DNA from: CBDCMJ01 sp965218875
GTDB taxonomy: Bacteria; Chloroflexota; Dehalococcoidia; Lucifugimonadales; UBA3495
Direction: 5' to 3'
NCBI GenBank assembly: GCA_965218875.1
Contig: CBDCMJ010000004.1
Span: 1 to 19,314 of the forward strand
Length of the DNA: 19,314 nt
The position numbers and the translations under genes are program-made. The notes under the pieces are model-generated. The model searched no databases. It was not told the origin of the DNA and saw only the letters and a list, made by a program, of their open reading frames with translations. Below, piece after piece: positions 7,026 to 14,400 of this stretch; the stretch's first letter is position 1; the number at the start of each line of letters is the position of its first letter.

Positions 7026-7716
7026 CGTGGACCGGACGGAGTGGTCCCTGCCGGTCCAGGACGATGTGCCCCGGGACACCCTTCAGGCGCAACTGGAGGT
7101 GTACGGCGAGACCGTCCTGCTGCGGGGCTTCGAGAGCGACCGGACCTGGGTCAGGACCGTCTCGGCGGACGAGATCGCCAACGTGTTCAGCCGGCACCTG
7201 GGCTTCTCCTCGGGCCTGCTGCCCGAAAACGCCCTCTGGTGGAACCAGGGCGAAACCGGCCGGGTGGTGGCCCTGTGGCGGCCCCCGCAGGTGTGGGCGG
7301 CGGCCTTGCAACGGGAGGCGTTCCAACCTCCCGCCCGGCTCCGGCTGCCCATGCCCGGGCTGGTCTTCGTCTGCTCGCCGGGCCGGGCGCCCTGGGTCTA
7401 CGCCGCCCTGGAACGGCCCACCGGCCCCGAGCAGCAGCTCTACCGGGCCCCGGCCTTCAACGTCTTTAGGGACGGGCGGGTCTGCCCGGGCAGCCACCGC
7501 TTCCCCGAGGAGGTGGGCCGGATACCAGAATCCTTCTTCCAGTCCTTCTTCTCCCTTACCGGAGACAGCCAGGGCCGGTCGAAGCAGCACCCCGACAACC
7601 TGCAAGCCCTGTGGGAGGAGATAGATGGAAAGGCTGAGTACCCGGTTGATGACCTGGTTCCCCAATGCACCGTGGCCCACGCCATGGCGGTCTCGGAAGG
7701 AAGACGGGGCTACTGA
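7006..7716 (+). CDS. PRTRC system protein B, E2-like (Prok-E2 family D) conjugating protein
   Basis: AGGAGGA (6994-7000) sets the ATG at 7006; 236 aa. The middle of the protein has the PRTRC B pattern: LRLPMPGLVFVCSPGRAPWVYAA strands, then RAPAFNVFRDGRVCPGS, then a PESFFQSFFS helix. PRTRC B is classed with prokaryotic E2-like proteins. The NVFRDGRVC segment resembles the HPN..dG.IC active-site strand of eukaryotic E2s, making Cys160 the likely thioester cysteine. The expected job is to accept the ubiquitin-like protein C from the ThiF E1 and pass it to a target. The gene overlaps the previous one by 20 nt and ends 13 nt before protein A. Confidence 0.82.
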   Translation: MMTTTNDVDRTEWSLPVQDDVPRDTLQAQLEVYGETVLLRGFESDRTWVRTVSADEIANVFSRHLGFSSGLLPENALWWNQGETGRVVALWRPPQVWAAALQREAFQPPARLRLPMPGLVFVCSPGRAPWVYAALERPTGPEQQLYRAPAFNVFRDGRVCPGSHRFPEEVGRIPESFFQSFFSLTGDSQGRSKQHPDNLQALWEEIDGKAEYPVDDLVPQCTVAHAMAVSEGRRGY

Positions 7717-7729
7717 CCCTGGCGCGGGC

Positions 7730-8353
7730 ATGACGCCGGTGGGCTACCTGGTGAACCAGCCAGATGGCCTGGCGGGTTCTCAGGGAATTGGCTTTGACTA
7801 TGTTGTCGGATCGGGCGGCCTCTACGTCCAGTCCGAAAGCGCCCACCTGACGGCGCGAATACTGGTGGCTCCCGCCGACGTGCGGGGGCTTGCTCCCGTA
7901 TCCGAGAAGCTGGCGCTGGCCCACGGCCCCATCCCGGCAGGGCTGTTCGACGCGGGACTGCGCTGGTTCCTGGAAACGCCGGACACCGAGCGGTTCTTCG
8001 CCGTGGGTTGGGACGGCGATGCCTACCGGCTGGTGATGCCCCCGCAGGCGGGGACCGGTTTATCCCTCTCCTACCAGCCGACCGCCGGAGCGGTGGCAGA
8101 ATTCCACTCTCACGGCAGCCACCGCGCCTTCTTCTCCGCCACCGACGATAGGGACGAGCAGGGCTTCCGAATCTACGGCGTCGTGGGACGCCTCCATGAC
8201 CCCTTGCCGGAATTTACCCTGCGGGTGGGCATCTACGGCCACTTCGCCACGCTGGAATGGGCGCAGGTCTTCGACGGCCCGCTCCCGACGGGACTGCGGC
8301 TGGCGGGCGAAGGGACCGAACCAACATCAAGCTACCTATGTAGAAGGAGGTAA
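7730..8353 (+). CDS. PRTRC system protein A, Mov34/MPN/PAD-1 JAMM metallopeptidase
   Basis: The 207-aa form from ATG 7730 (MTPVGYLVNQ..) starts just after the protein B stop. The open frame extends back to 7625, but that part overlaps protein B and looks like shadow sequence; no good ribosome site marks either start, so the start is uncertain. The metal site is complete: E124-F-H126-S-H128-x7-S136-x2-D139, the JAMM motif of deubiquitinase-like and Ubl-maturing peptidases. It is expected to cleave the ubiquitin-like protein from targets or trim its C-terminal extension. The stop codon TAA overlaps the ribosome site of the ThiF gene 6 nt downstream. Confidence 0.85.
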   Translation: MTPVGYLVNQPDGLAGSQGIGFDYVVGSGGLYVQSESAHLTARILVAPADVRGLAPVSEKLALAHGPIPAGLFDAGLRWFLETPDTERFFAVGWDGDAYRLVMPPQAGTGLSLSYQPTAGAVAEFHSHGSHRAFFSATDDRDEQGFRIYGVVGRLHDPLPEFTLRVGIYGHFATLEWAQVFDGPLPTGLRLAGEGTEPTSSYLCRRR

Positions 8354-8359
8354 ACGACC

Positions 8360-9157
8360 ATGCCCTACTACCTGGACAACCAGTTCCTGCTGGACAACCC
8401 CTGGATTACCGTGGTGGGCACCGGCGGCACCGGCGGCTTCGTGGCCGAGGGTCTATGCCGCCTCTTCCAAGGCCGCGACGCCACCATCGTCCTGGTGGAC
8501 CACGACCGGGTGGAACCCCACAACCTGCTGCGCCAGAATTTCTATCCTGGCGACGTGGGCGAGTTCAAAAGCAAGGCCCTGGCCGACCGGCTGGCCCAAG
8601 CCTACAACCGGCCCGTGGGCTACTCGGTCTATCCCTTCCGAGAGGAATGCCGGCCCCAGGGGAGCCGCTACCTCGGCCTCTCCTCCCACGACGGTCTGAT
8701 CATCGGCTGCGCCGACAACGCCGCCGCCCGGCGGGCCATGGCCGAGTGCCTGCCGGGAGACCCCTGCCGCTGGCTCATCGACGCCGGCAACGACACCAAT
8801 TGGGGACAGGTGCTGGTTGGCAACGTCGCCGAGCCGGTGGTCCTGGAGGAACCTCCCTTCACCGGCGACACCTGCCACCTGGCCCCGGCGCCCACGTTGC
8901 AACGCCCCGACCTGCTGACGGCGGTTTCAACCAGGCCGCCCGACGTGGACTGCGCGGCGGCCCTGGACCTCACCGACCAGGACCCCACCATCAACCAGAT
9001 GATGGCGTCCCTCGTGTTGCAGGTGGTCCGCCGCATGGTGGCCGGAACTTGCCCCTTCCTGGCCCTCTACCTGGACATGGACCTGGGGACCGTCGCCCCC
9101 TCCTACGTCACGCCTGAGGCGGTGGCGCGGCTGGTGGGGCGGGCCACCGCCGGATGA
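8360..9157 (+). CDS. PRTRC system ThiF family protein, E1-like adenylating enzyme
   Basis: A full AAGGAGGT (8344-8351) precedes the ATG at 8360; 265 aa. The N-terminal Rossmann nucleotide loop GTGGTGG (20-26) is followed by D47 at the strand end and VEPHNLLRQNF (51-61), containing the ATP-binding N55, R58 and Q59, then Lys72. D119 in GCADNAAARR completes the E1/MoeB/ThiF adenylation site. Cys172 (GDTCHL) and Cys198 (DVDCAAA, before the helix INQMMASLVLQVV) are candidates for the catalytic thiol. Expected role: adenylate the C-terminus of the ubiquitin-like protein C and hand it to protein B. It is much shorter than eukaryotic E1 and has no separate Ub-fold domain, as usual for bacterial ThiF. 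Confidence 0.9.
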   Translation: MPYYLDNQFLLDNPWITVVGTGGTGGFVAEGLCRLFQGRDATIVLVDHDRVEPHNLLRQNFYPGDVGEFKSKALADRLAQAYNRPVGYSVYPFREECRPQGSRYLGLSSHDGLIIGCADNAAARRAMAECLPGDPCRWLIDAGNDTNWGQVLVGNVAEPVVLEEPPFTGDTCHLAPAPTLQRPDLLTAVSTRPPDVDCAAALDLTDQDPTINQMMASLVLQVVRRMVAGTCPFLALYLDMDLGTVAPSYVTPEAVARLVGRATAG

Positions 9158-9205
9158 ACGGCGCAAGCAAGAACACCCGAAGAACGATTAAGGAGTTGAG
9201 CAACC

Positions 9206-10171
9206 ATGACTGACCAAAAGGAAACCGCCGCGACCATGTGGCAGGACAACCACAGTGGGCGGCGGGGACACCAACTGATGACCCAGAAGCTGGCGGAGAC
9301 CATCCCCGCCCTCGGCGCCAACTCCAACGTCGCCGACTGTGACGACATCCTCGCCCACGCCAAGCTCTTCAGCCCGTATAGCAACTGGACGTGGTACATC
9401 ACCGAGTTGGACCCGGAAGCCGCGCAGTGCTTCGGCCTGGTGGAGGGGTTCGAGCGTGAGCTGGGCTACTTTGACCTGTCGGAGTTGGCCGAGACCACCG
9501 TCTTCGGTGGCGTTCCCGCCGTGGAGCGCGACCTCTATTGGGAACCCAAGACCCTGGGCGAGATCAAAAACGGGTCCCATAAGGACTCGCCGCCCAACCA
9601 GGAAACGGATATAGGAGAAACCATGACTGACGAAAGCGGCACGGAAATCCACCCCTCGGACGTGGTGGGCGCCGAGGAGTTCCTCTTCGGCCATGCGACC
9701 GATGATACCCCTGCCGATGTTGGCGGGGAGCTTCCCACCGGAGACGCGGCGGACGATGCGCCCGTCGACGTCGACGAAGAGCAGGATGCCGACGGTGAGA
9801 CCGCTGAGGAACTGGACCTTGCCGACGGCGGTGGAGTGCAGCCCGCTCAGGGCGAAACGGAAACCACCGAGGAGCTGAAGGTCGTCGTGTCCATCAGGGG
9901 AGACCGGGCCACCATCGGAGTGCAACAGCCCTCGGCGGACCCGCACATCGAGTCCTTCGATGACCTGGATCTGGCCGGGCTGGCCCAGGAGGTCCCGGCG
10001 GTGATCGAAAGGGCGAGGGCCAGGTGGGAGGACGAACCCAGGTACCCGGCCCACGAGAGACCCGCTCCCCCGGCCCGACGCCGGACCCGGCGTGAGCAGG
10101 GGGCGGCGCCAACTCCAACCGCCGAGGGAGAGGCGGACCAGCAGCAGCCCGAGACGCTGAGGCTGTTCTGA
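9206..10171 (+). CDS. DUF2958 domain protein with long acidic C-terminal extension
   Basis: AAGGAG (9190-9195) precedes the ATG at 9206; 321 aa. Residues about 50-125 match DUF2958: KLFSPYSNWTWYITELDPE, then FGLVEGFERELGYFDLSELAE, then VPAVERDLYWEPKTLGEI. This domain is common on plasmids and phages and has no known function. After it comes M140 with its own ribosome site, then a very acidic linker (DVDEEQDADGETAEELDLAD). A second compact domain follows (ELKVVVSIRGDRATIGVQQP ... VPAVIERARARWE), then a Pro/Arg-rich stretch and the end TLRLF. DUF2958 proteins are usually not much longer than the domain, so this looks like a fusion of two genes. It closes the + strand gene train. Confidence 0.82.
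   Translation: MTDQKETAATMWQDNHSGRRGHQLMTQKLAETIPALGANSNVADCDDILAHAKLFSPYSNWTWYITELDPEAAQCFGLVEGFERELGYFDLSELAETTVFGGVPAVERDLYWEPKTLGEIKNGSHKDSPPNQETDIGETMTDESGTEIHPSDVVGAEEFLFGHATDDTPADVGGELPTGDAADDAPVDVDEEQDADGETAEELDLADGGGVQPAQGETETTEELKVVVSIRGDRATIGVQQPSADPHIESFDDLDLAGLAQEVPAVIERARARWEDEPRYPAHERPAPPARRRTRREQGAAPTPTAEGEADQQQPETLRLF
9613..9625 (+). promoter_or_regulatory. Internal ribosome site and in-frame ATG inside the DUF2958 gene
   Basis: AGGAG (9613-9617) lies 5 nt before an in-frame ATG at 9623 (codon 140), which would give a separate 182-aa protein beginning MTDESGTE. The parent gene also begins MTD. This supports either a fused gene pair that kept its second start, or two products from one frame. 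Confidence 0.5.
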
Positions 10172-10212
10172 GGGCCGGACCTTGTCTTGCAATGGCCGGT
10201 TGGGATTGACTT

Positions 10213-10249
10213 GGCAGGTGGCCGTACGCAATGGCGTCGGCCACCTGCC
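10213..10249. terminator. Perfect 11-bp hairpin closing the + strand gene train
   Basis: GGCAGGTGGCC (10213-10223) pairs with GGCCACCTGCC (10239-10249) over a 15-nt loop, 41 nt after the DUF2958 gene stop. A TTTTTT run lies at 10276-10281, too far away for a classical terminator. It stands between convergent genes, so it may act in both directions. Confidence 0.5.
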
Positions 10250-10289
10250 TTCCGGGGCGACCGCTTGTGTCGGCGTTTTTTGTATTCGT

Positions 10290-10480
10290 GGGGGTAATGG
10301 CAACCGCGACGAACCTGCCGGGGGCAGAGGTTCCTGTTCTACTGGGCCGAGTTTCTGGCAGAGGAACCGGCGCAGCCCAGGGGACGCAACGGCAGGCCGA
10401 AGCCCTCGTCCCTGTCCTTTTCCGAGCGGGCGTTGACCGCCGGGCAGGAGCGGGAAAGGGAACTTTTTGGCGCGGGACGT
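10290..10480 (+). pseudogene. Decayed copy of the helicase C-terminal tail
   Basis: One frame (10290 to about 10325) reads GGNGNRDEPAGG. After a frame change, the next reads QRFLFYWAEFLAEEP (from about 10325), continues PRGRNGRPKPSS, and ends ERERELFGAGR at 10480. The helicase tail reads GDEPAPAEGQQSLFSWAEFLAEEP .. GNSRKPQP .. EMEKEPVGAGR then stop. From WAEFLAEEP to GAGR the two differ in length by only two residues, and the codon after GAGR is TAG in the helicase but TTG here. The upstream helicase body is absent. This is a remnant of a second, diverged homologue, with a frameshift and a lost stop. 10481-10568 beyond it shows nothing recognisable. Confidence 0.75.
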
Positions 10481-10568
10481 TTGGTCAATGCGGCACCAGA
10501 GGGACAACCGTCGCCTGCCACACGATGGTTTCCCTGGCTCACCGGATATGTGCTGCCTTTTGTGCGTT

Positions 10569-10856
10569 TCAGGGCAAGGGAGTCTCGGTGCACGGACCGT
10601 TACTGGTCGGCCCGTCCTCGTCTGGCCACTCGATGATGAACAGCCTATCGAAGTCGGTCACGCCCAGCACCTGCTGCAACTTCCGCCGCACCTTGGGCGA
10701 CGGAGATTTTATTCCGTTCATCAGTTGGGAGAAGTATCCCGAGGAAAGTCCGCACAACCGGGCCAGTTCGTTCTGTGAGATGCCCAGTTCGTCCAGCAAC
10801 TCCCACACGGCGGCGCGGATGAGCTTCACCTTCGGCGCAGTGCGTCTGCGCTTCAT
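10569..10856 (-). CDS. XRE-family helix-turn-helix transcriptional regulator, 95 aa
   Basis: Read on the - strand from ATG 10856-10854 to TGA at 10571-10569. The core LLDELGISQNELARLCGLSSGYFSQLMNGIKSPSPKVRRKLQQVLG is a textbook Cro/C1-type HTH: helix 2 ISQNELARLCG, turn, recognition helix SSGYFSQLMNG, followed by the conserved SPSPKVRRKL helix. The N-terminus is basic (MKRRRTAPKVK). The ribosome site is imperfect (GAGAGG about 14 nt upstream, or GGCGAG close to the start). It is convergent with the PRTRC gene train. Small XRE proteins of this kind control copy number, excision or conjugation genes of plasmids and islands; the operator is not identified. Confidence 0.85.
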   Translation of the reverse strand: MKRRRTAPKVKLIRAAVWELLDELGISQNELARLCGLSSGYFSQLMNGIKSPSPKVRRKLQQVLGVTDFDRLFIIEWPDEDGPTSNGPCTETPLP

Positions 10857-10996
10857 CTCGCCTGTTTCCTCTCACGGCAAGTTCCGCCGGATTCATTGGG
10901 TGGGAATCAGCGTCTCCGCCGGGGTGGGGCGGACCCCGCCGCCTCCGTGTCCTGGTTTTTTGTTGCCCGAAACCCTGCCGGACAGCCACGGACACC

Positions 10997-11040
10997 GCCG
11001 GGCGGCAGGTTCCGGCCCGCTCAAGGCCGGGCCGCCCGGC
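10997..11040. terminator. Strong two-part hairpin next to the FN3 remnant stop
   Basis: Outer arms GCCGGGCGGC (10997-11006) and GCCGCCCGGC (11031-11040) are perfectly complementary over 10 bp. Inside them CCGGCC (11012-11017) pairs with GGCCGG (11025-11030), leaving a 5-nt bulge and a 7-nt loop. It lies immediately downstream (- strand) of the remnant fibronectin reading frame that ends at 11043, fitting a terminator inherited with that gene, although no U-run follows. 10857-10996 shows no gene. Confidence 0.55.
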
Positions 11041-11042
11041 CC

Positions 11043-11150
11043 CTACTCCAGCACACCGTATGAGCCTGAGCCCTCCCCCGGCGTGCCGTAGGCCAGATTC
11101 GACCGGTCGCTGTTCCCCACGTCGTTCACCGCTACCACCCGCACTCGGTG
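11043..11150 (-). pseudogene. Fibronectin type III C-terminal remnant
   Basis: The - strand frame ending at 11043 reads RVRVVAVNDVGNSDRSNLAYGTPG followed by a short tail GEGSGSYGVLE. This is the F-G strand end of a fibronectin III domain; compare VRIIAVNDVGDGPPS in the giant protein downstream. Only the last ~35 codons of such a gene remain. The upstream sequence in this frame is unrelated because a different gene fragment has been joined on. Confidence 0.7.
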
Positions 11151-11275
11151 TCGAGACGGCGGTTTATCTCCGCCCACGGCAGGCCCGACTCCTCCTGGAA
11201 CCGCTTCAGCCGCTCCGGGAAGTCGTCGGGGAAGCCGTAGGTCTCTCTGGTGTGGTGTATGCGTTGTCTCGGCAT
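11132..11275 (-). pseudogene. Truncated helix-turn-helix-like protein N-terminus
   Basis: The - strand ATG at 11275-11273 opens MPRQRIHHTRETYGFPDDFP, then ERLKRFQEESGLPWAEINRRLDTE, then CGW stop at 11132. GLPWAEINRRL looks like the first helices of an HTH domain (cf. GLSW.EIARRLG), and a GAAGGA ribosome site lies upstream. The frame breaks just where the second half of the HTH should follow, at the junction with the fibronectin remnant. It is therefore most likely a 5' fragment of a small DNA-binding protein gene, cut by a rearrangement around 11140-11155. The family resemblance is from memory of similar short regulators and is not certain. Confidence 0.55.
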
Positions 11276-11499
11276 CGAGCCGGTCCTTCAAAGGTGTACG
11301 CCGGGCGTCCTCCTACGGGAGCCTCCGGGCCGTGTGGCAACCGCGCAGAGGACGGAACAGCGCTTGCGCTCCCGCCGCTTTCCGTCCGCTCCCCCATGCC
11401 CAAGAGAGTCCCGGTCCGGGCGAGGCGGCGGCCCCCACCCGGACGTATCCATTTGTGAGGCTCTCTTTGGTTGTCCGCAATTCCGAGCAAGGGGGCAGG
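11276..11499. other. Gap with no recognisable gene
   Basis: Between the HTH fragment and the giant gene stop. Overlapping short ORFs on both strands have no ribosome site, and their translations are Arg/Pro/Gly-rich as expected from GC-rich noncoding DNA. No clear hairpin follows the giant gene stop. Confidence 0.5.
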
Positions 11500-14400
11500 T
11501 CACTCGGCCAGGGTGAGGCTGACCTCCACAATGTCCCCATCCGACAGGGCCGGTATCTTGTTCTGCCATTGGTAGCTGTAGGAGGAGGAGGACGTGGTGA
11601 CGTCGGCCTCCTCCGACCTGAGGGTGGTGTCGCCCACCTGCAACGTGAAGTCGCCCGGAAGGGCCTGGTCCAGCACGAAGGCGAACATCAGGTCGCCATA
11701 TCTGCTCAATGACGTGACGGTGTAGTCGCTGCCGTCGATGTTGAACCCATCGGGCGCGAGTGATCCCATCAAGTCATTCCAGTAGCCGTGGAAACTGCCG
11801 GAACTGCCCACGGTAAGCGTCGCCGACCACACGGCGGACTCATCCGCCGCCGCCGTCACCGCCGCCGTAGCCGCGCTGGTCAGGGATTCCTGGTGGTTCC
11901 TGTCGTCTCTGAAGGACACCTTCACCTGGATGGTCTTGCCATTGTCGGCTTCCACCAGCGTGTAGCTGGAACTGGTTGCGCCCGCGATGTCCGCGCCGTT
12001 CGCCAGCCACTGGTAGCTGTAACCTACGTTGTCCAGCCCGTCGGCGTCGTCAATATCTGAGATGGATGCCGTCAGGGTCTCGCCCACCTGGGCCGTTCCG
12101 CTGATGGTGGGCGCTCCCGTGGCGGGAGAGTTGGGCCTCGGCTCCACCGCCGCCGTAGCCGCGCTGGTCAGGGATTCCTGGTGGTTCCTGTCGTCTCTGA
12201 AGGACACCTTCACCTGGATGGTCTTGCCATTGTCGGCTTCCACCAGCGTGTAGCTGGAACTGGTTGCGCCCGCGATGTCCGCGCCGTTCGCCAGCCACTG
12301 GTAGCTGTAACCTACGTTGTCCAGCCCGTCGGCGTCGTCAATATCTGAGATGGATGCCGTCAGGGTCTCGCCCACCTGGGCCGTCCCGCTGATGCTGGGC
12401 GCTCCCGTGGCGGGAGAGTTGGGCCTCGGCTCCACCGCCGCCGTAGCCGCGCTGGTCAGGGATTCCTGGTGGTTCCTGTCGTCTCTGAAGGACACCTTCA
12501 CCTGGATGGTCTTGCCATTGTCGGCTTCCACCAGCGTGTAGCTGGAACTGGTTGCGCCCGCGATGTCCGCGCCGTTCGCCAGCCACTGGTAGCTGTAACC
12601 TACGTCGTCCAGCCCGTCGGCGTCGTCAATATCTGAGATGGATGCCGTCAGGGTCTCGCCCACCCGGACCGTTCCGCTGATGGTCGGCGCTCCTGTGGCC
12701 GGAGTGTTGGCCGGCGGGGGAGTGTTGTTCTCCACGTCCTGGTCGCTGAAGGACGCGGCAGGATTGCCCGCCTCGTCCTGGATTCGGGGAGCGGCGGTGT
12801 TTGCTGGCGCAGCGTAGCTCACCGTCACCGTCGCCCCGGACGCCACTGCCGACCCCAGAGTCAGTATCACCGAACTGCCGGACACCGACACCCCGTCAAC
12901 CGCCCGGCCCGTGCCGCCGACGGTTACCGAGAAGGCGTCTGACGAAGGTTCTGAGTTCTCGTCCAGGTCCTCGTCGTAGGTCAGGGTTAGTGTCGGCCCA
13001 TCCACCGTAGCGGTCGAAAGCTCCGGCGGGGTGGTCTCCCTGGGCGTTCCCGTCGCCTCGTCCGACGGCGGGCCGTCGCCGATGTCGTTGACGGCGATGA
13101 CCCTGACCGCGTACTCCACGCCGTCGGTCAGTCCGGTGATGGTGTGGGTCCGGCTTGCCGGGTCGGTGATCTCCGCCTGCCGGGTTGAACCGGCGCTTCC
13201 GTCGTAGTCCTCGGAGCCTGACTTCCACTGCATCTTGTAGCCGGTGATGGCCGAGCCGCCGTCGCTGGCTGGGGCTTCCCAGGACACGTCCAGCGTGCCG
13301 GTGTCGTCCGGGGAGACGTTCAGGCTCTGCGGAGCATCGGGCACCGCTGTTTCGGCTGCAACCGCCGCCGTCGCCGCGCTGGTCAGCGTCTCCTCGTTAT
13401 CGTCGTCGTCGTTGAAGATCACCCGCACCTTGACGGCCTTGTCAAAGTCGGCTTCGACCAGGGTGTAGGTGTCGCCCGTTGCGCCCGTGATCTCCGCATC
13501 ATTCGCAAGCCACTGGTAGCTGAACACCGCACCGCTCATCCCGTCGGCGTCGTCAATCCCAGACGTGTCCACAGTCAGCGTCTCGCCCACCTGCGCCGTT
13601 CCGCTGATGCTGGGCGCCCCCGTGGCGGGAGAGTTGGCAGCAGCCGGACCCGGAACGGTCAGCTCAGACCGGTTGGAGAGTTTCGTGCCGTCCCTGGTGC
13701 AAACGGCATCTTGGGCCGTGCAGTCCCCGGTGACCGGCAGGACGACGGTCACGTCGGCGTCTGAGTCCGGCTCGACCGTTATCTCCCACCGGTCGCTCTG
13801 ACCATCCACCCGCTTGGCCTTGGTGGCCGAGCCGTTGGTAACTTCCAGGGAGTCGTCCCGCAATGTGACGTAGCCGATGGAGATGGGCTCGCTGAAGGCG
13901 ATGTAGAAGGTGAAAACGCCCGTTCCCAAGTGTTTGTCCGGCGCGTCCTGGAACTCGGCCGTCAGCGGCGTGACTACGGTAGCGGTGGCCTCGCTGGTCA
14001 GCGTCTCTACATTGCTGGCCCCGTCCATGAAGGACACCCGCACCCTAATGGCCTTGCCAACGTCGTCGGCCACCAGGGTGTAGGTGGGGTCCGTTGCGCC
14101 CGCGATGTCGGTGTCGATGTTCACTTCGTTGGCGAGCCACTGATAGCTGAACACCGCCCCGCTCATCCCGTCCACATCGGCTATGCCGAAGATGTCCGCC
14201 CTCAACGTCTCGCCCACTCGGGCCGTTCCGCTGATGGTGGGAAGGCCGGTGGCGGGACTGTTGGGCTTCGCCGCAACCGCTGCCGTCGCCGCGCTGGTCA
14301 GGGATTCGAAGTTGTTTTGGTAGTCGTCGAAGCTGACCCGGACCTTGATAGTCTTGCCCAGGTCGGCCACTAACGGCGCGTAGCTGGACCCCGTTGCCCC

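Noticed and set aside
7625..7729. Longer N-terminus for PRTRC protein A
   Set aside because: It would overlap protein B by 92 nt, has no ribosome site, and its translation (WFPNAPWPTPWRSR) looks like out-of-frame sequence.
9188..10507. 439-aa - strand open frame opposite the DUF2958 gene
   Set aside because: Shadow of the DUF2958 gene; composition biased to Gly/Val/Leu/Arg, no recognisable domain or start signal.
10231..11091. 286-aa + strand open frame across the XRE gene
   Set aside because: Antisense to the clear HTH gene and spanning two debris zones; no domain and no ribosome site.
11859..12722. Possible CRISPR-like repetitive array
   Set aside because: The 288-bp units are coding and contiguous with no spacers; they are protein domain repeats.
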